Below, one piece after another: positions 27,715 through 36,968 of a stretch of 64,000 bases of DNA (position 1 is its first letter; every line of letters starts with the position of its first letter). Both the position numbers and the translations under genes were made by a program. Location: NCBI RefSeq assembly GCF_947077775.1, contig NZ_CAMTTE010000001.1, forward strand, positions 3,521,206-3,585,205. Direction: 5' to 3'. The stretch is from Salinibacter pepae (GTDB taxonomy: Bacteria > Bacteroidota > Rhodothermia > Rhodothermales > Salinibacteraceae). The notes below the pieces were generated by a model. It ran no database searches, was not told the origin of the DNA, and saw only the letters and a program-made list of their open reading frames with translations.

Positions 27715-27950
27715 GGGACGGGAGACGGACTTTGACGGACCGCCTGCTGCAAACTGCTTCTGTCCTGATGGGTTCGGGCCGCCGGTCGTCTACGTTTGGC
27801 GGGGGCATTGCTGCTCGTGAGAGACCCGGAGCCCGTCCCCCAGTCTATGGTTTTGGAGAAAAGAGGAACGGGCCCGACCTCCCGGGCGGGGTCGCAGTAC
27901 AGATTCCGAAGAATCTCTGTCCCCTTCTCTTCCGCAAGCCGATTGCTATT

Positions 27951-29204
27951 GTGGACCCTACCGACTCCTCTGCACCGCTTCCCCCACCCCTTCGGGGCAC
28001 CAATTCGGGAGCGTTCACGCGCCGCACGATCGCCGCCCGATGGCCCCGAATCGCCGGGCGTGTCATCGCGGACAACGACTTTCCCGACCCGATCAATGCT
28101 CGCATCCAGGCCCTCCGCGATGCGCTTCCCAACGGGCCGATCCGGCGGCTTCGCGACGACGAGGCGCCCGACGCGGCCCTCTGGGAGGAGTATGTGGCGC
28201 CTCATCTCGGGAAGACCTGGTTGGAGGTGCCGTGGTTCTTCGGTGAGACCTATTTCTATCGTCGGCTGTTAGAGGCGACCGGATACTTCCGGGCCGGGGC
28301 CGGGCGCCAGGCCGACCCGTTTGCCGATCAGAAAGAGCAGGGCCTCGCTCACACTGAAGCCCGAATCGAGGCACTGGCTCGGCGACGGAACCGGGCCCGC
28401 GACGAGGGGCACGAGACGCATTCCGTCCTGACACGGTTGCTCCGTTCGGCGCTCTGGGGCAACCAGGCCGACCTGAGCATGTGGACGGCCGACGAGGAGG
28501 GGCCGGGCCACCGGCATCCCGAGCGGGCCGAAGAGCACCTTCTGGTCGACGACACCCCCGTGGCGCTCGCGCAACTGGAGGAACGGGATCGCCCGGCCCG
28601 GGTCGACGTGTGGGCCGACAACGCGGGGTTTGAGCTCGTGTCGGACCTTGCCCTGATCGACGGGCTGCTTGCCGCCGCGGCCGTCGGGCGGGTAACTTTG
28701 CACCTGAAGGCGCATCCCACCTTTGTCTCCGACGCGACCGTCGACGACGTGCACGCCACACTCGCCACCCTGGCCGACGCCGACGAGGCGCCTGTTCGGG
28801 CTCTGGGGGGGCGGCTGCGCAGGGCCCTCGCGGCCGGGCGCCTTCGCCTGCGGGAGGGGTGGGTCTGGACCTCGCCGCTCCGGGCCCGTGAGCTGCCGCC
28901 TCCCGTGCGTGCCGAAATGGCCCGGGCCGATCTCCTGATCAGCAAGGGGGACGCCAACTACCGGCGCCTCCTGGGGGACCGGCAGTGGGACTTCACGACG
29001 CCGTTTGCGGAGGCAAGTGCGCCGGTGCCGGTGCCGGTGCTGGCGCTCCGGACGCACAAGTCGGAGGTGGCCGCCGGGCTGTCGGCGGCCCAGGTCGATC
29101 GGCTCGACGACGAGGAGCCGGACTGGGCGGTGAACGGAGAGTGGGGCGTCATGCAGTTTGCCCCGGCCGACGCATCGCCGGAAGCCATGCGCCCCGTGGC
29201 CTGA
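27951..29204 (+). CDS. ARMT1/DUF89-like damage-control phosphatase
   Basis: A 417-residue protein from GTG 27951. N-terminal helices lead into the DUF89 catalytic core: VWADNAGFELVSDLALID carries the metal-binding Asp-Asn, VTLHLKAHPTF lies in the next strand, and DLLISKGDANYRRLLGD carries the conserved Lys-Gly-Asp-Asn loop. Family enzymes are metal-dependent phosphatases that remove damaged or surplus sugar phosphates. Bacterial members of the ARMT1 branch are less common than eukaryotic ones. A Pro-Val repeat (APVPVPV) follows the loop. It is followed 81 bases later by yhbY on the same strand. Confidence 0.85.
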   Translation: MDPTDSSAPLPPPLRGTNSGAFTRRTIAARWPRIAGRVIADNDFPDPINARIQALRDALPNGPIRRLRDDEAPDAALWEEYVAPHLGKTWLEVPWFFGETYFYRRLLEATGYFRAGAGRQADPFADQKEQGLAHTEARIEALARRRNRARDEGHETHSVLTRLLRSALWGNQADLSMWTADEEGPGHRHPERAEEHLLVDDTPVALAQLEERDRPARVDVWADNAGFELVSDLALIDGLLAAAAVGRVTLHLKAHPTFVSDATVDDVHATLATLADADEAPVRALGGRLRRALAAGRLRLREGWVWTSPLRARELPPPVRAEMARADLLISKGDANYRRLLGDRQWDFTTPFAEASAPVPVPVLALRTHKSEVAAGLSAAQVDRLDDEEPDWAVNGEWGVMQFAPADASPEAMRPVA

Positions 29205-29285
29205 GAACGCATGCAGGAACGCCCGGGCGCCACGATCGTGGGGAAACGAACTGTCAACCCCCATCTCATTTGGCCTGCAGATTCC

Positions 29286-29609
29286 ATGTCCGACCGCCTG
29301 ACGTCTCGCCAGCGCGCCCACCTTCGCAGCGAAGCCCACGGGCAGGATCCCCTCGTGCACATCGGCAAGGAGGGGGTGACCGACGCCGTCATGCAGGCGG
29401 TCGAGGAGGCCTTCAACACCCGCGAGCTGGTCACCATCCGCGTGCTCGACAACGCCCCCCGCCCCGTCCGCGAGGTGGCAGAGGCGGTGGCGGACGCCCT
29501 GGAGGACGTACAGGTCGTCCGTACGATCGGGGGCACGGCCCTGTTTTACCGTCCGCACCCCGACAACCCGAAGATTGACCTGCCGGCGTCGGGGGCCGAG
29601 GAGGCGTAG
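29286..29609 (+). CDS. yhbY: YhbY-type RNA-binding CRM-domain protein
   Basis: A 107-residue single CRM (CRS1-YhbY) domain protein. LTSRQRAHLRSEAHGQDPLVHIGKEGV is the canonical opening with the GxxG-like loop, and GGTALFYRP closes the domain. Family members bind pre-50S ribosome particles. ATG 29286 fits the domain boundary. The gene ends in TAG inside a perfect palindrome shared with the convergent gene. Confidence 0.92.
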   Translation: MSDRLTSRQRAHLRSEAHGQDPLVHIGKEGVTDAVMQAVEEAFNTRELVTIRVLDNAPRPVREVAEAVADALEDVQVVRTIGGTALFYRPHPDNPKIDLPASGAEEA

Positions 29610-29624
29610 GGGCGCCCCTACGCC
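29603..29624. terminator. 22-base perfect palindrome between convergent stops
   Basis: The sequence from 29603 to 29624 is a perfect inverted repeat with no loop base. It contains the TAG stop of yhbY and the TAG stop of the convergent metallo-hydrolase in mirror positions. It could act as a two-way terminator or simply reflect the short 8-base spacing. There is no T tract on either side. Confidence 0.5.
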
Positions 29625-30529
29625 GTCTGCGTCGTCCAGTATCGCCGCAGCCCCAGTGCCGCCATCCAGCTCGGATTGGCCCGTTCGTAGCGGTCCCAGG
29701 CGTCGCCGTCGACCCCATGGTCGGAGGCCCGGCCGCGCATCCACTGCGTGACGGCATCCTGGAGGGCCTCATCGCCGTCGTCCCACCCGGGCAGCGTTCG
29801 GGCGGCCCAATTGTCGGCGGTCTCGATGGCGGCCTCCAGCCGGTCGAAGTGGGCAGGAAGGTCGTCGTAGAGCCCGAAGTGCGTGGGGGCGAGATGGTGA
29901 AGGTCATGCCGGTCGGCCGCGGCCCGGAGGGCGGCCAGGCTCTCGCGCCAGGCATCGAGGTCGATTTCGGGGGGCGCGAGGGGAAGCTCGACGTGGCGCT
30001 CCTCGGGCATGCGGACGCCCCCCACGTCGCCGGTGAAGCAGACGTCCCCGAGCACATAGCTCATGTGGTGGGAGGCGTGGCCTGGCGTGTCGAGCGCAGT
30101 CAGCGGCTCCCCGCCCAGGGGCACGGTGTCCCCGTCGTTCAAAGCGACGAGTTGGTCGTCGGGGACCGGGTGCATCTCCCCCCAGAGGGCATCCATGTCG
30201 TCCCCGTAGATGCGCCGCGCACTTGCCAGTAGGCGGGCCGGGTCGGACAAGTGCGGGAGCCCGACGTGATGGGCGTAGATCGTGGCGCCGTGCCGGGCGA
30301 GATGGCCCGCGGCCCCGGCGTGGTCGAGGTGGATGTGCGTCAGAAAAACCTCCGAGATGTCCGCCGGAGTAAGGCCCCGGGCGGCCAGCCGGGCCTGCAA
30401 CATGGGGACGGTGGAGCCAGGGCCCGTTTCGATGAGGGCCACCCCGTCGGCGTGGGGGTAGAGGTAGGCTGCGATGATGCGCCGTTGGTCCTGGAAGTGG
30501 AGGTCGAGCGTGTCGAGTCGGTCCAGCAT
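29618..30529 (-). CDS. MBL-fold metallo-hydrolase
   Basis: A 303-residue zinc hydrolase of the metallo-beta-lactamase superfamily. The metal motif HIHLDHAG (HxHxDH) is at about residue 65, with further ligands in DTPGHASHH, CFTGDVGG and APTHFG. It resembles glyoxalase II-like or hydroxyacyl-type hydrolases, but the substrate is not readable. ATG 30529 gives a compact family-length chain. The gene lies 101 bases downstream of the HisN-like phosphatase and reads leftward. Confidence 0.9.
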   Translation of the reverse strand: MLDRLDTLDLHFQDQRRIIAAYLYPHADGVALIETGPGSTVPMLQARLAARGLTPADISEVFLTHIHLDHAGAAGHLARHGATIYAHHVGLPHLSDPARLLASARRIYGDDMDALWGEMHPVPDDQLVALNDGDTVPLGGEPLTALDTPGHASHHMSYVLGDVCFTGDVGGVRMPEERHVELPLAPPEIDLDAWRESLAALRAAADRHDLHHLAPTHFGLYDDLPAHFDRLEAAIETADNWAARTLPGWDDGDEALQDAVTQWMRGRASDHGVDGDAWDRYERANPSWMAALGLRRYWTTQTA

Positions 30530-30630
30530 GGCGGGACGGAAGAAATGAAACGAGGGCGGCGATCTCGCGCGGCCATAGAGGGGCCGTTGAGGGGCAGCGA
30601 ACGAATTGAGACGTACGTTCCTTCCCCCAG

Positions 30631-31458
30631 TCAGCGGGGAGGCTCTGCCCCATCGGCGCTCGGTTGAAGCAGGCTGCGCACCTTGTGGAGCAACGACTCG
30701 CTGCCGGCCGTGACCAGACTGCCGCCAAACACGACGTCGTCGGCCTCGGGGGCGAGCGGTTGGGCAACACCGCCGGCCTCCCGCACGCAGGGCACCAGGG
30801 CGGCCACGTCCCACGGGCGCATGAGGGTGTCCACGGCCGCGTGGGTCCGCCCCCGGGCCACGAGGGCGTGCTGAATGCAGTCGGTGACGAACCGAAACTT
30901 GCCGGCCCGCCGGACCAGATCGGTGAGACGGTAGGGCGTCTGGTCGGCCTCCGCCGTGACGTCGGAGCTGTGGAGGGCCGTGGTCGTGACGGTGGCGGCA
31001 TCGAGCGACTCGACCGGGTCTGCGCTCACCGCGTGCTCGGCCTCGCCTGTTCGAAACCAGCAGCCTTCCCCCCGGGCGGCGTATACGGTCTCGCCGAGCG
31101 CAGGGAAGTGGATCACCCCCGCGACCGGCGTGCCGTTTTCCAGAAGCCCCACGAGTGTGCCGAAGAGGGGCACCCCAATCGTGAACCCGGCGGTCCCGTC
31201 CACGGGGTCGAGCACCCACCGGTACTGGGCGTCGTCGGGGCCGCTCGCGCCGAACTCCTCCCCGAGTACGGCATGGTCGGGGCGCTCGTCGGCCAGGTGC
31301 TCGCGCATGACCCGCTCGGCTTCACGGTCGGCCTCCGTGACCTCCGTGCCGTCCGGCTTGTGGGTGACGCTGACCGTGCGGAAGCGGGGAAGGATTTCGT
31401 CTTCGGCGATGTGGGCCAGGTCGAGGGCCAGGTCGAGGTCGGAAGAAAGGGCGGACAT
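30631..31458 (-). CDS. Inositol-monophosphatase family, histidinol-phosphatase-like (HisN type)
   Basis: A 275-residue metal-dependent phosphatase with GEEFG, WVLDPVDGTAGF and RPWDVAALVPCVREAGG. The wording of these blocks, especially DPVDGTAGF and the PWDVAALVP motif, is that of HisN enzymes, which release histidinol from its phosphate. Inositol or fructose-1,6-bisphosphatase activity cannot be excluded. It is distinct from the Hal2-like enzyme at 10790-11791. It is followed leftward by an MBL hydrolase, and rnc starts upstream of it. Confidence 0.88.
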   Translation of the reverse strand: MSALSSDLDLALDLAHIAEDEILPRFRTVSVTHKPDGTEVTEADREAERVMREHLADERPDHAVLGEEFGASGPDDAQYRWVLDPVDGTAGFTIGVPLFGTLVGLLENGTPVAGVIHFPALGETVYAARGEGCWFRTGEAEHAVSADPVESLDAATVTTTALHSSDVTAEADQTPYRLTDLVRRAGKFRFVTDCIQHALVARGRTHAAVDTLMRPWDVAALVPCVREAGGVAQPLAPEADDVVFGGSLVTAGSESLLHKVRSLLQPSADGAEPPR

Positions 31459-31515
31459 CAGAACGGCGTTGCGTTGTGGAAAAGTGAGTTGTGGGGCCCG
31501 CCGAGTCCGAAGGGA

Positions 31516-32247
31516 TCACGAGGGGGACGGGTCCGAGGCCATCTCGTTAAGTGTCCGGCGGGCGGCCTGTTGCTCGGCGTCCTGTTTGCTTCCGGCGGTG
31601 CCCCGTTCGTGGGCTGCGTCCCCAACCCGCACCTCCACCGTGAAGGTTTTGTCGTGGCTCGGGCCCTTCTCCTCGACGACGTGATAGGTGGGCTGAGGGC
31701 GCCCCAGGGCCTGAAGGTGTTCGAGCAATTGGCTCTTGTAGTTGTCGTCCCGGGTTGCCACGTCCTCCAGGTCGACGCGGGCGAGCACGCGGTCCTGGAC
31801 GAATCCCCGCGCTGCCTCGTGGCCCAGATCTAGGTAGACCGCCCCCACGAAGGCCTCGAACGCGTCGGCGAGGATGCTGGGGTTGTCGCGCCCGTCGCCC
31901 TCGGCCGCGTTTTCGCTCATCAGGAGGTGGGGGCCGAGGCCGAGGCCACGGGCGTAGGTGGCCAGGGGGCGCTCGCTCACGAGCCGGGCCCGGAGTCGGG
32001 TGAGCGCGCCCTCGTCCTTCTCCGGAAAGCGGCCGTAGAGCACCTCCCCCACAAAGACGTCGAGGAGGGCGTCCCCCAGAAACTCAAGCCGCTCGTTCGA
32101 CCGGAACGTGCGCGCCGGGTAGACGCGGAGCAGCGATCGGTGCGTGAGGGCCCGCCGGTAGTGGGACAGATCGTCGACCGGACGCCCCACGAGCTGCTCG
32201 ACCGCGGCCGGGTCGACCTGCACGCCGGGGGGAAGAGAGTCGCTCAT
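31516..32247 (-). CDS. rnc: Ribonuclease III
   Basis: A 243-residue double-strand-specific endoribonuclease for rRNA and mRNA processing. The catalytic signature NERLEFLGDALLDVFV is at about residue 50, the second acidic cluster is in ILADAFEAFVGAVYLD, and the C-terminal double-stranded RNA-binding domain begins near NYKSQLLEHLQ and ends with AGSKQDAEQQAARRTLNEM. ATG 32247 is chosen over an upstream in-frame start. It is divergent from the aldehyde dehydrogenase gene. Confidence 0.96.
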   Translation of the reverse strand: MSDSLPPGVQVDPAAVEQLVGRPVDDLSHYRRALTHRSLLRVYPARTFRSNERLEFLGDALLDVFVGEVLYGRFPEKDEGALTRLRARLVSERPLATYARGLGLGPHLLMSENAAEGDGRDNPSILADAFEAFVGAVYLDLGHEAARGFVQDRVLARVDLEDVATRDDNYKSQLLEHLQALGRPQPTYHVVEEKGPSHDKTFTVEVRVGDAAHERGTAGSKQDAEQQAARRTLNEMASDPSPS

Positions 32248-32437
32248 GCGCCGTCGAGACAACGATTGCGGGGAATGACGAGGGGTGAGTTTACGCAGGC
32301 CCCCCCGCTGGGATCTAGTGACTCGACGAAGACGGCCCGGAATTGGCGAGGAAGCAACGAGCGGCCGCCGGGATCACCGTTCGACGGACGGTCGTGAAAC
32401 CCGGTGTCTCGTCTTGTCGCATTGCATCTCTCCGGCC

Positions 32438-33805
32438 ATGCCCCTCGTCTCCGTAAACCCCACGACCGAACAAGAGATCGAACGATATTCGACGCACACG
32501 GGCCGAGAGGTCGAGCGACGCCTCGAACGCGCCGCGTCGGCCTTCGAGGTGAACCGGAGCCGCTCGTTCGACGAGCGGGCCGCGCGCCTGGAGCGGGCCG
32601 CCGACCTCCTCGAAGGCAACGCCCCCGCGCTCGGGGCCCTCATGACCGAGGAGATGGGGAAGCCCCTCCCCCAGGCACAGGCTGAAGCCGAGAAGTGCGC
32701 GTGGGCCTGCCGGTACTACGCGGAGCACGGCGCCGATTTCCTGGCCGACGAGCCGGTGGAGACGTCCGCCCGGAAGAGCTATGTGGCCCACGAGCCGCTC
32801 GGGCCCATCTTGGCGGTCATGCCGTGGAATTTTCCGTTCTGGCAGGCGTTTCGGTTCGGCGCGCCGACCCTGATGGCCGGCAACGTGGTCCTCCTGAAGC
32901 ACGCGCCGAACGTCACCGGCTGTGCCGAGGCGATCGCGGACCTCCTGCGGGAGGCCGGATTTGCGGACCACGAGCTGCAGGTGCTGCGCGTCGACGAGGA
33001 GACGGTCGGGACCGTTCTGGACGATCAACGGGTTCGGGGCGCTACGCTCACCGGAAGCGTGCCGGCCGGGGCGGCGGTTGCCCGGCAGGCGGCGGCCCAG
33101 ATCAAGCCCACGGTGTTGGAGCTTGGCGGCTCCGATCCGTTCATCGTCTGTGCCGACGCCGACCTGGAGAAGGCCGCGTCCGTGGGGTGCACGGCACGCA
33201 TGCAAAACAATGGCCAAAGCTGCATCGCCGCAAAACGCTTCATTGTCGAGCGGGCCGTGCTCGACGACTTCCAGGAGCGGCTGGTGGAAACCGTGGAGGC
33301 CCTTACGGTCGGCCCCCCCACGGATCGGGAGACGGACGTAGGGCCGATGGCGCGGGCGGATCTGCGCGACACGGTGCACGACCAGGTGGAGCGGGCCATT
33401 GGGGCGGGTGCCGTGGCCGTCGCCGGGGGGCACACCCTCGAGCGCGACGGGTTTTTCTACGCCCCGACCGTCCTCGCCGACGTGGATCCCGGCACTGTGG
33501 CCTTCGACGAGGAGATTTTTGGGCCGGTGGCGTCTGTCATTGCGGCCGACGACGCCGAGCACGCCGTGGCCCTCGCCAACGACACGCGGTTTGGGCTCGG
33601 GGGGAGCATCTTTACCGAAGACCTCGAAAAGGGAGAGCGAATGGCCCGTTCTTTGGAGGTCGGCTGTGTCTTCGTGAACGAGATGACAAAGAGCGACCCC
33701 CGCGTTCCGTTCGGGGGCATCAAGGACAGCGGCTACGGCCGTGAGCTGTCCCGCCACGGGATCCGGGCGTTCGTGAACGCCAAGACCGTATGGGTTGAGG
33801 AATGA
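32438..33805 (+). CDS. NAD(P)-dependent aldehyde dehydrogenase (succinate-semialdehyde type)
   Basis: A 455-residue ALDH. Catalytic Cys lies in NNGQSCIAAKRF and the catalytic Glu in VLELGGSDPF; MPWNFPFWQAFRF is the cofactor-fold entrance, and EEIFGPVASV and KDSGYGRELS are late family blocks. The short length, the start MPLVSVNPTTEQ and the EEMGKP block match bacterial succinate-semialdehyde dehydrogenases (GabD/Sad), which close the GABA shunt. Substrate preference is inferred only. The neighbours do not belong to that pathway. Confidence 0.92.
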   Translation: MPLVSVNPTTEQEIERYSTHTGREVERRLERAASAFEVNRSRSFDERAARLERAADLLEGNAPALGALMTEEMGKPLPQAQAEAEKCAWACRYYAEHGADFLADEPVETSARKSYVAHEPLGPILAVMPWNFPFWQAFRFGAPTLMAGNVVLLKHAPNVTGCAEAIADLLREAGFADHELQVLRVDEETVGTVLDDQRVRGATLTGSVPAGAAVARQAAAQIKPTVLELGGSDPFIVCADADLEKAASVGCTARMQNNGQSCIAAKRFIVERAVLDDFQERLVETVEALTVGPPTDRETDVGPMARADLRDTVHDQVERAIGAGAVAVAGGHTLERDGFFYAPTVLADVDPGTVAFDEEIFGPVASVIAADDAEHAVALANDTRFGLGGSIFTEDLEKGERMARSLEVGCVFVNEMTKSDPRVPFGGIKDSGYGRELSRHGIRAFVNAKTVWVEE

Positions 33806-33871
33806 GAAAACGGCCCGGGCCGCCCCCAGGCTGAGCGACCCGCGCGGGCGTTCCCGGGTCCCGCCGCGAGG

Positions 33872-33900
33872 GGGCGGGGAGCCCCGACGTGCTCCCGCCC
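33872..33900 (+). terminator. GC-rich hairpin after the aldehyde dehydrogenase gene
   Basis: A 10-bp stem with one bulged G and an 8-base loop lies 66 bases after the dehydrogenase stop. It lacks a T tract, so termination is only possible, not shown. Confidence 0.3.
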
Positions 33901-33991
33901 GCCTTCGGGGGACGGAAGGCGAAACGAAGCCAAGTCCCTGCCGTGAAAGCAGCCGTGGTCTCCCATTCCAGACGAACCTCGACCAAGCCTT

Positions 33992-34993
33992 GTGGCCACC
34001 AACTCCGATTCTCAAGGGGCCGTGTTCTGGGACTGGCTGCGTCCCCTCTTTGCCGCAGACGACGAGCCTCGACGGGACGGAGATCCTCAGCGCGGCATGG
34101 CCCTCACGGTCTGCGTCCTGCTTTCCTGCATCCTCTGGCTGTCGCTGACCCTCGGTGAGCAGCGCACGCAGACCGTCCGGCTGCCGGTCGAGGTGGTGGA
34201 GGCCCCGGCGGGGCAGGCCCTCGCTGAGGTGCCCCCGACCCACGTGCAGGTACGGGTGGAGGGGCGGGGGCTCGACCTGCTCCGACTGCTCTACAGCCCC
34301 CCCGTTGTCGAGGTCAGTGCGACCACGAGCCGGGTCGACGTGGCCGACGAGGTGACCCTGCCGCAGGGCACGTCGTTGCAAATTGAGGCGGTCACCCCTG
34401 CGTCCTTCGAAATGGCCCTGGAGCCTCGTCGGGCCCGAACGGTGCCGGTCCGGAGCCGTGTGGAGGTCGTTCCCGCGTCCGACTACGAGCTGATCGACGA
34501 CCCGCACCTTGCGCCCGACTCGGTGAGGATAGAGGGGGCGGCGTCCGTGGTCGAGGGGATGGATGCGTGGCCCACCACTGCGAGCACGATTGAGGATCTG
34601 CAGGACACCGTTGAGGTGGAGATGCCCCTGGCCGATACGCTTCGCCGGCTCGTAGACGTGCATCCCCGGTCGGTTCAGGTGACGGCACGGGCGGGGCGGT
34701 TCGTGGAGGAGACGCGGGCGGTGGAAGTGGGGGTGACCGGCGTGCCGTCCGGGCAAGACCTCGTGTCGCTTCAGCCGTCCACGATTCGCATTCGGTATCG
34801 GGTCCTGTTCCGCGATCTGTTCAAGGCGCGCCGTGCCTCGGAGTTCTTCGCCACCGTTTCGTACGATCAAATTCGCTCCGACACGACCGGGTACGTGACG
34901 CCGAGGGTACACGTCCCGCCCGACCTCCACATCCGAGACGCGGCCCCCGTTCCGTCGCGGCTGCGCTACTACACCTTCGTCTCCGAGAGCTAG
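33992..34993 (+). CDS. YbbR-like domain protein
   Basis: A 333-residue protein with one transmembrane helix (LTVCVLLSCILWLSLTL) at about residues 38-54. Several YbbR repeats follow on the outer face (QTVRLPVEVVEAP; PTHVQVRVEGRG; PDSVRIEGAASVV; HPRSVQVTARAG). In Firmicutes YbbR/CdaR regulates the diadenylate cyclase CdaA. No cdaA or glmM is next to it here, so the role is open. The start is GTG 33992. Confidence 0.85.
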   Translation: MATNSDSQGAVFWDWLRPLFAADDEPRRDGDPQRGMALTVCVLLSCILWLSLTLGEQRTQTVRLPVEVVEAPAGQALAEVPPTHVQVRVEGRGLDLLRLLYSPPVVEVSATTSRVDVADEVTLPQGTSLQIEAVTPASFEMALEPRRARTVPVRSRVEVVPASDYELIDDPHLAPDSVRIEGAASVVEGMDAWPTTASTIEDLQDTVEVEMPLADTLRRLVDVHPRSVQVTARAGRFVEETRAVEVGVTGVPSGQDLVSLQPSTIRIRYRVLFRDLFKARRASEFFATVSYDQIRSDTTGYVTPRVHVPPDLHIRDAAPVPSRLRYYTFVSES

Positions 34994-35074
34994 TGGACGG
35001 CGGGGCCCGAACTGGTGAGAGCGCCGTCGTGGCGGGCGGCCGTGAACCCTGAACACATCCCCTGTGTCTGGTCG

Positions 35075-36007
35075 ATGATTTTCTTGGTCTTCGCCGTGGC
35101 GAGCAGCGTCACCATTGGCATGATATTCAAGCATGCCAGCCGGCAGCAGCTGGACCGGACGGCTCTCCTGACCGTGAATTACGCCGCGGCCGTGGCCGTA
35201 GCGGTGGGGGTCCTCGGCGTGGGGGGGCGGGAAATCGATCAGGGCCTCGCCCTGTCGGGGCCGCTGGTGGCGCTTGGGGCGGGGACAGGGGCCGTGCTGA
35301 TTGCAGGGTTTTTCGTGCTGGCGTGGGCCACGGAGGTGGCGGGCATGTCGCTCGCGATCGGGGTCATGCGGGTGTCTGTCGTCGTTCCCTTTCTGGCGTC
35401 GTGGGGCGTGTGGGGGGAGGTGCCCAGCCCGGCACAGGGCGTGGGGATGGTGTTGGCCATGGGGGCGTTTTTCTTGCTGGCGCATCAGCGATCGGCCCCC
35501 GATCCCGTCCCTGCAGGGGGGGCTGCCACGACCGAGCCGACGGCCCCTTCTCGTTCGCCGGTCTGGTCCCACGTCGATTGGTTCGCCGCGGGCGTACTGG
35601 CCCTCACGTTCTGTGCGGGGGGCGCCATCGATGTGCTGATGAAGACATTTGAAGAAGGCTTCGGGGCCGAGAACAGCCGGGTCCTGTTTCTGCTGCTGGC
35701 GTTCGGGGTCGCCTTCCTCGTGGGCGCCGTCATCGTCGTGCGTCGGGGGCTCCGAGACGGGGCGTGGCCGACGCCCCAAACCGTTGGGTGGGGCGTCCTG
35801 CTCGGCCTTGCGAACTATGCCTCCCTTGAGTTTCTGCTCCGCGCCATCGAGGGGCTCCCCGGCACGTTCGTCTTTCCGGCGAACAACATCGCCATCATGG
35901 TCCTCGCGGCCCTCCTCGGGGTGGTCGTTTGGGGGGAGCAGCTCTCCCGCCCCAATCGCATCGGCCTCGGCCTGGGCTGCGTCGCCCTCGTGCTGCTCGG
36001 GCTGTGA
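35075..36007 (+). CDS. DMT-superfamily (EamA-like) transporter
   Basis: A ~310-residue protein with about ten hydrophobic helices in two homologous halves (first opening MIFLVFAVASSVTIGMIF, second opening SHVDWFAAGVLALTFCAGGAIDVLMK). This is the layout of drug/metabolite transporters. ATG 35075 starts exactly at the first helix; GTG 35042 and GTG 35015 are in-frame alternatives adding 11 or 20 residues. Substrate unknown. It overlaps no neighbour and precedes the DUF4230-like gene by 48 bases. Confidence 0.8.
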   Translation: MIFLVFAVASSVTIGMIFKHASRQQLDRTALLTVNYAAAVAVAVGVLGVGGREIDQGLALSGPLVALGAGTGAVLIAGFFVLAWATEVAGMSLAIGVMRVSVVVPFLASWGVWGEVPSPAQGVGMVLAMGAFFLLAHQRSAPDPVPAGGAATTEPTAPSRSPVWSHVDWFAAGVLALTFCAGGAIDVLMKTFEEGFGAENSRVLFLLLAFGVAFLVGAVIVVRRGLRDGAWPTPQTVGWGVLLGLANYASLEFLLRAIEGLPGTFVFPANNIAIMVLAALLGVVVWGEQLSRPNRIGLGLGCVALVLLGL

Positions 36008-36055
36008 TGCGCCGCCTGCTCGCCGTCTCGCCGCCATCGTCCGTCGTTGCCGACC

Positions 36056-36760
36056 ATGACCCCCCACGTGCGTGCCGCCATCGGGGGCGGTGTGATCGCA
36101 GGGCTTCTTCTGGTGGTAGGGGGGCTGCTTTGGGACCCGGGCCCGTCGGACGCGACGGTACGGAAGACGGTCCTCACGACGATTCAAGACGAGGCCCCGG
36201 CGTCCTTCCTCGTCACGGGCACCCTGGACATGCGGGCAACGGTGCGGGTGGACTCGGCGCAGTACCTCACGCCCTCGTGGCTGACGTACCTGCTGCGACA
36301 GACCCAGCCGAGCGCCCTGCCCCTCCTGCGGGGCGGGTCGGAAACGCAGGTGCGGGTGCCCGGGACAGTGTCCTATGGCTTCGATGTGCAGACGCTCGAC
36401 GCGTCGATGATTGCGGTGGACGACCGGGGGCGGGTGGGCGTGGCCCTGCCCTCGCTCGCCGTCTACGGCGTGGAACCGGACCTTGGCCGACTGGAGGTGC
36501 GCTCGCGGACACGTGGCTGGATGCGGGTCCTGCCGTCCGACATGCCGGCGGCCGTCCGACGAGAGGCGCTGGGGGCCGTCAAGGCAGCCTTCCGGGAGCA
36601 GGCGGTGCGTCGCCTTGGGGCCGCCACCCAGCCGCGCGTCAACACCGCACGGGCCCTAAAGAAAATGCTTCGGCCGGCCCTGGAGGCCGCCGGGGTGGAG
36701 GCGCCCCAGTTTCGGATCCGGGTCGGCGACGAACTCGTCCTCCAACCGAAGGGCGGATAG
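36056..36760 (+). CDS. DUF4230-like membrane-anchored protein
   Basis: A 234-residue protein with one N-terminal helix (AAIGGGVIAGLLLVVGGLL). A soluble domain of about 195 residues contains VPGTVSYGFDVQTLDASMIAVDD and a helix-rich C-terminus (ALGAVKAAFREQAVRRLG). This is the DUF4230 pattern of Bacteroidota and Firmicutes. No enzymatic motif is visible. ATG 36056 is preferred over TTG 36047. Confidence 0.75.
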   Translation: MTPHVRAAIGGGVIAGLLLVVGGLLWDPGPSDATVRKTVLTTIQDEAPASFLVTGTLDMRATVRVDSAQYLTPSWLTYLLRQTQPSALPLLRGGSETQVRVPGTVSYGFDVQTLDASMIAVDDRGRVGVALPSLAVYGVEPDLGRLEVRSRTRGWMRVLPSDMPAAVRREALGAVKAAFREQAVRRLGAATQPRVNTARALKKMLRPALEAAGVEAPQFRIRVGDELVLQPKGG

Positions 36761-36968
36761 GCGCAGTCCGTGCACGCACCACGCGTTCGGGGCGGGGCGT
36801 GATTTTGAGACACCGACGGAAGGGGCCCGGTAGGCGGGAAAGTCCTTCAACTTTCAGTTTGAATTGAAACCGCGCCCCCCAGCCCCTGTACGGGGTCTTC
36901 GGCGACTCAATCGTGGAAGAGTCGGCCGTGGTTTCGTGACATGTAAATCCTGACCCAGTACGCTCCGG

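Noticed and set aside
32315..36187. A very long open frame on the minus strand opposite rnc, the dehydrogenase, ybbR and the DMT transporter
   Set aside because: It is antisense to four recognisable genes, shows no family-like sequence and is typical of high-G+C shadow frames.
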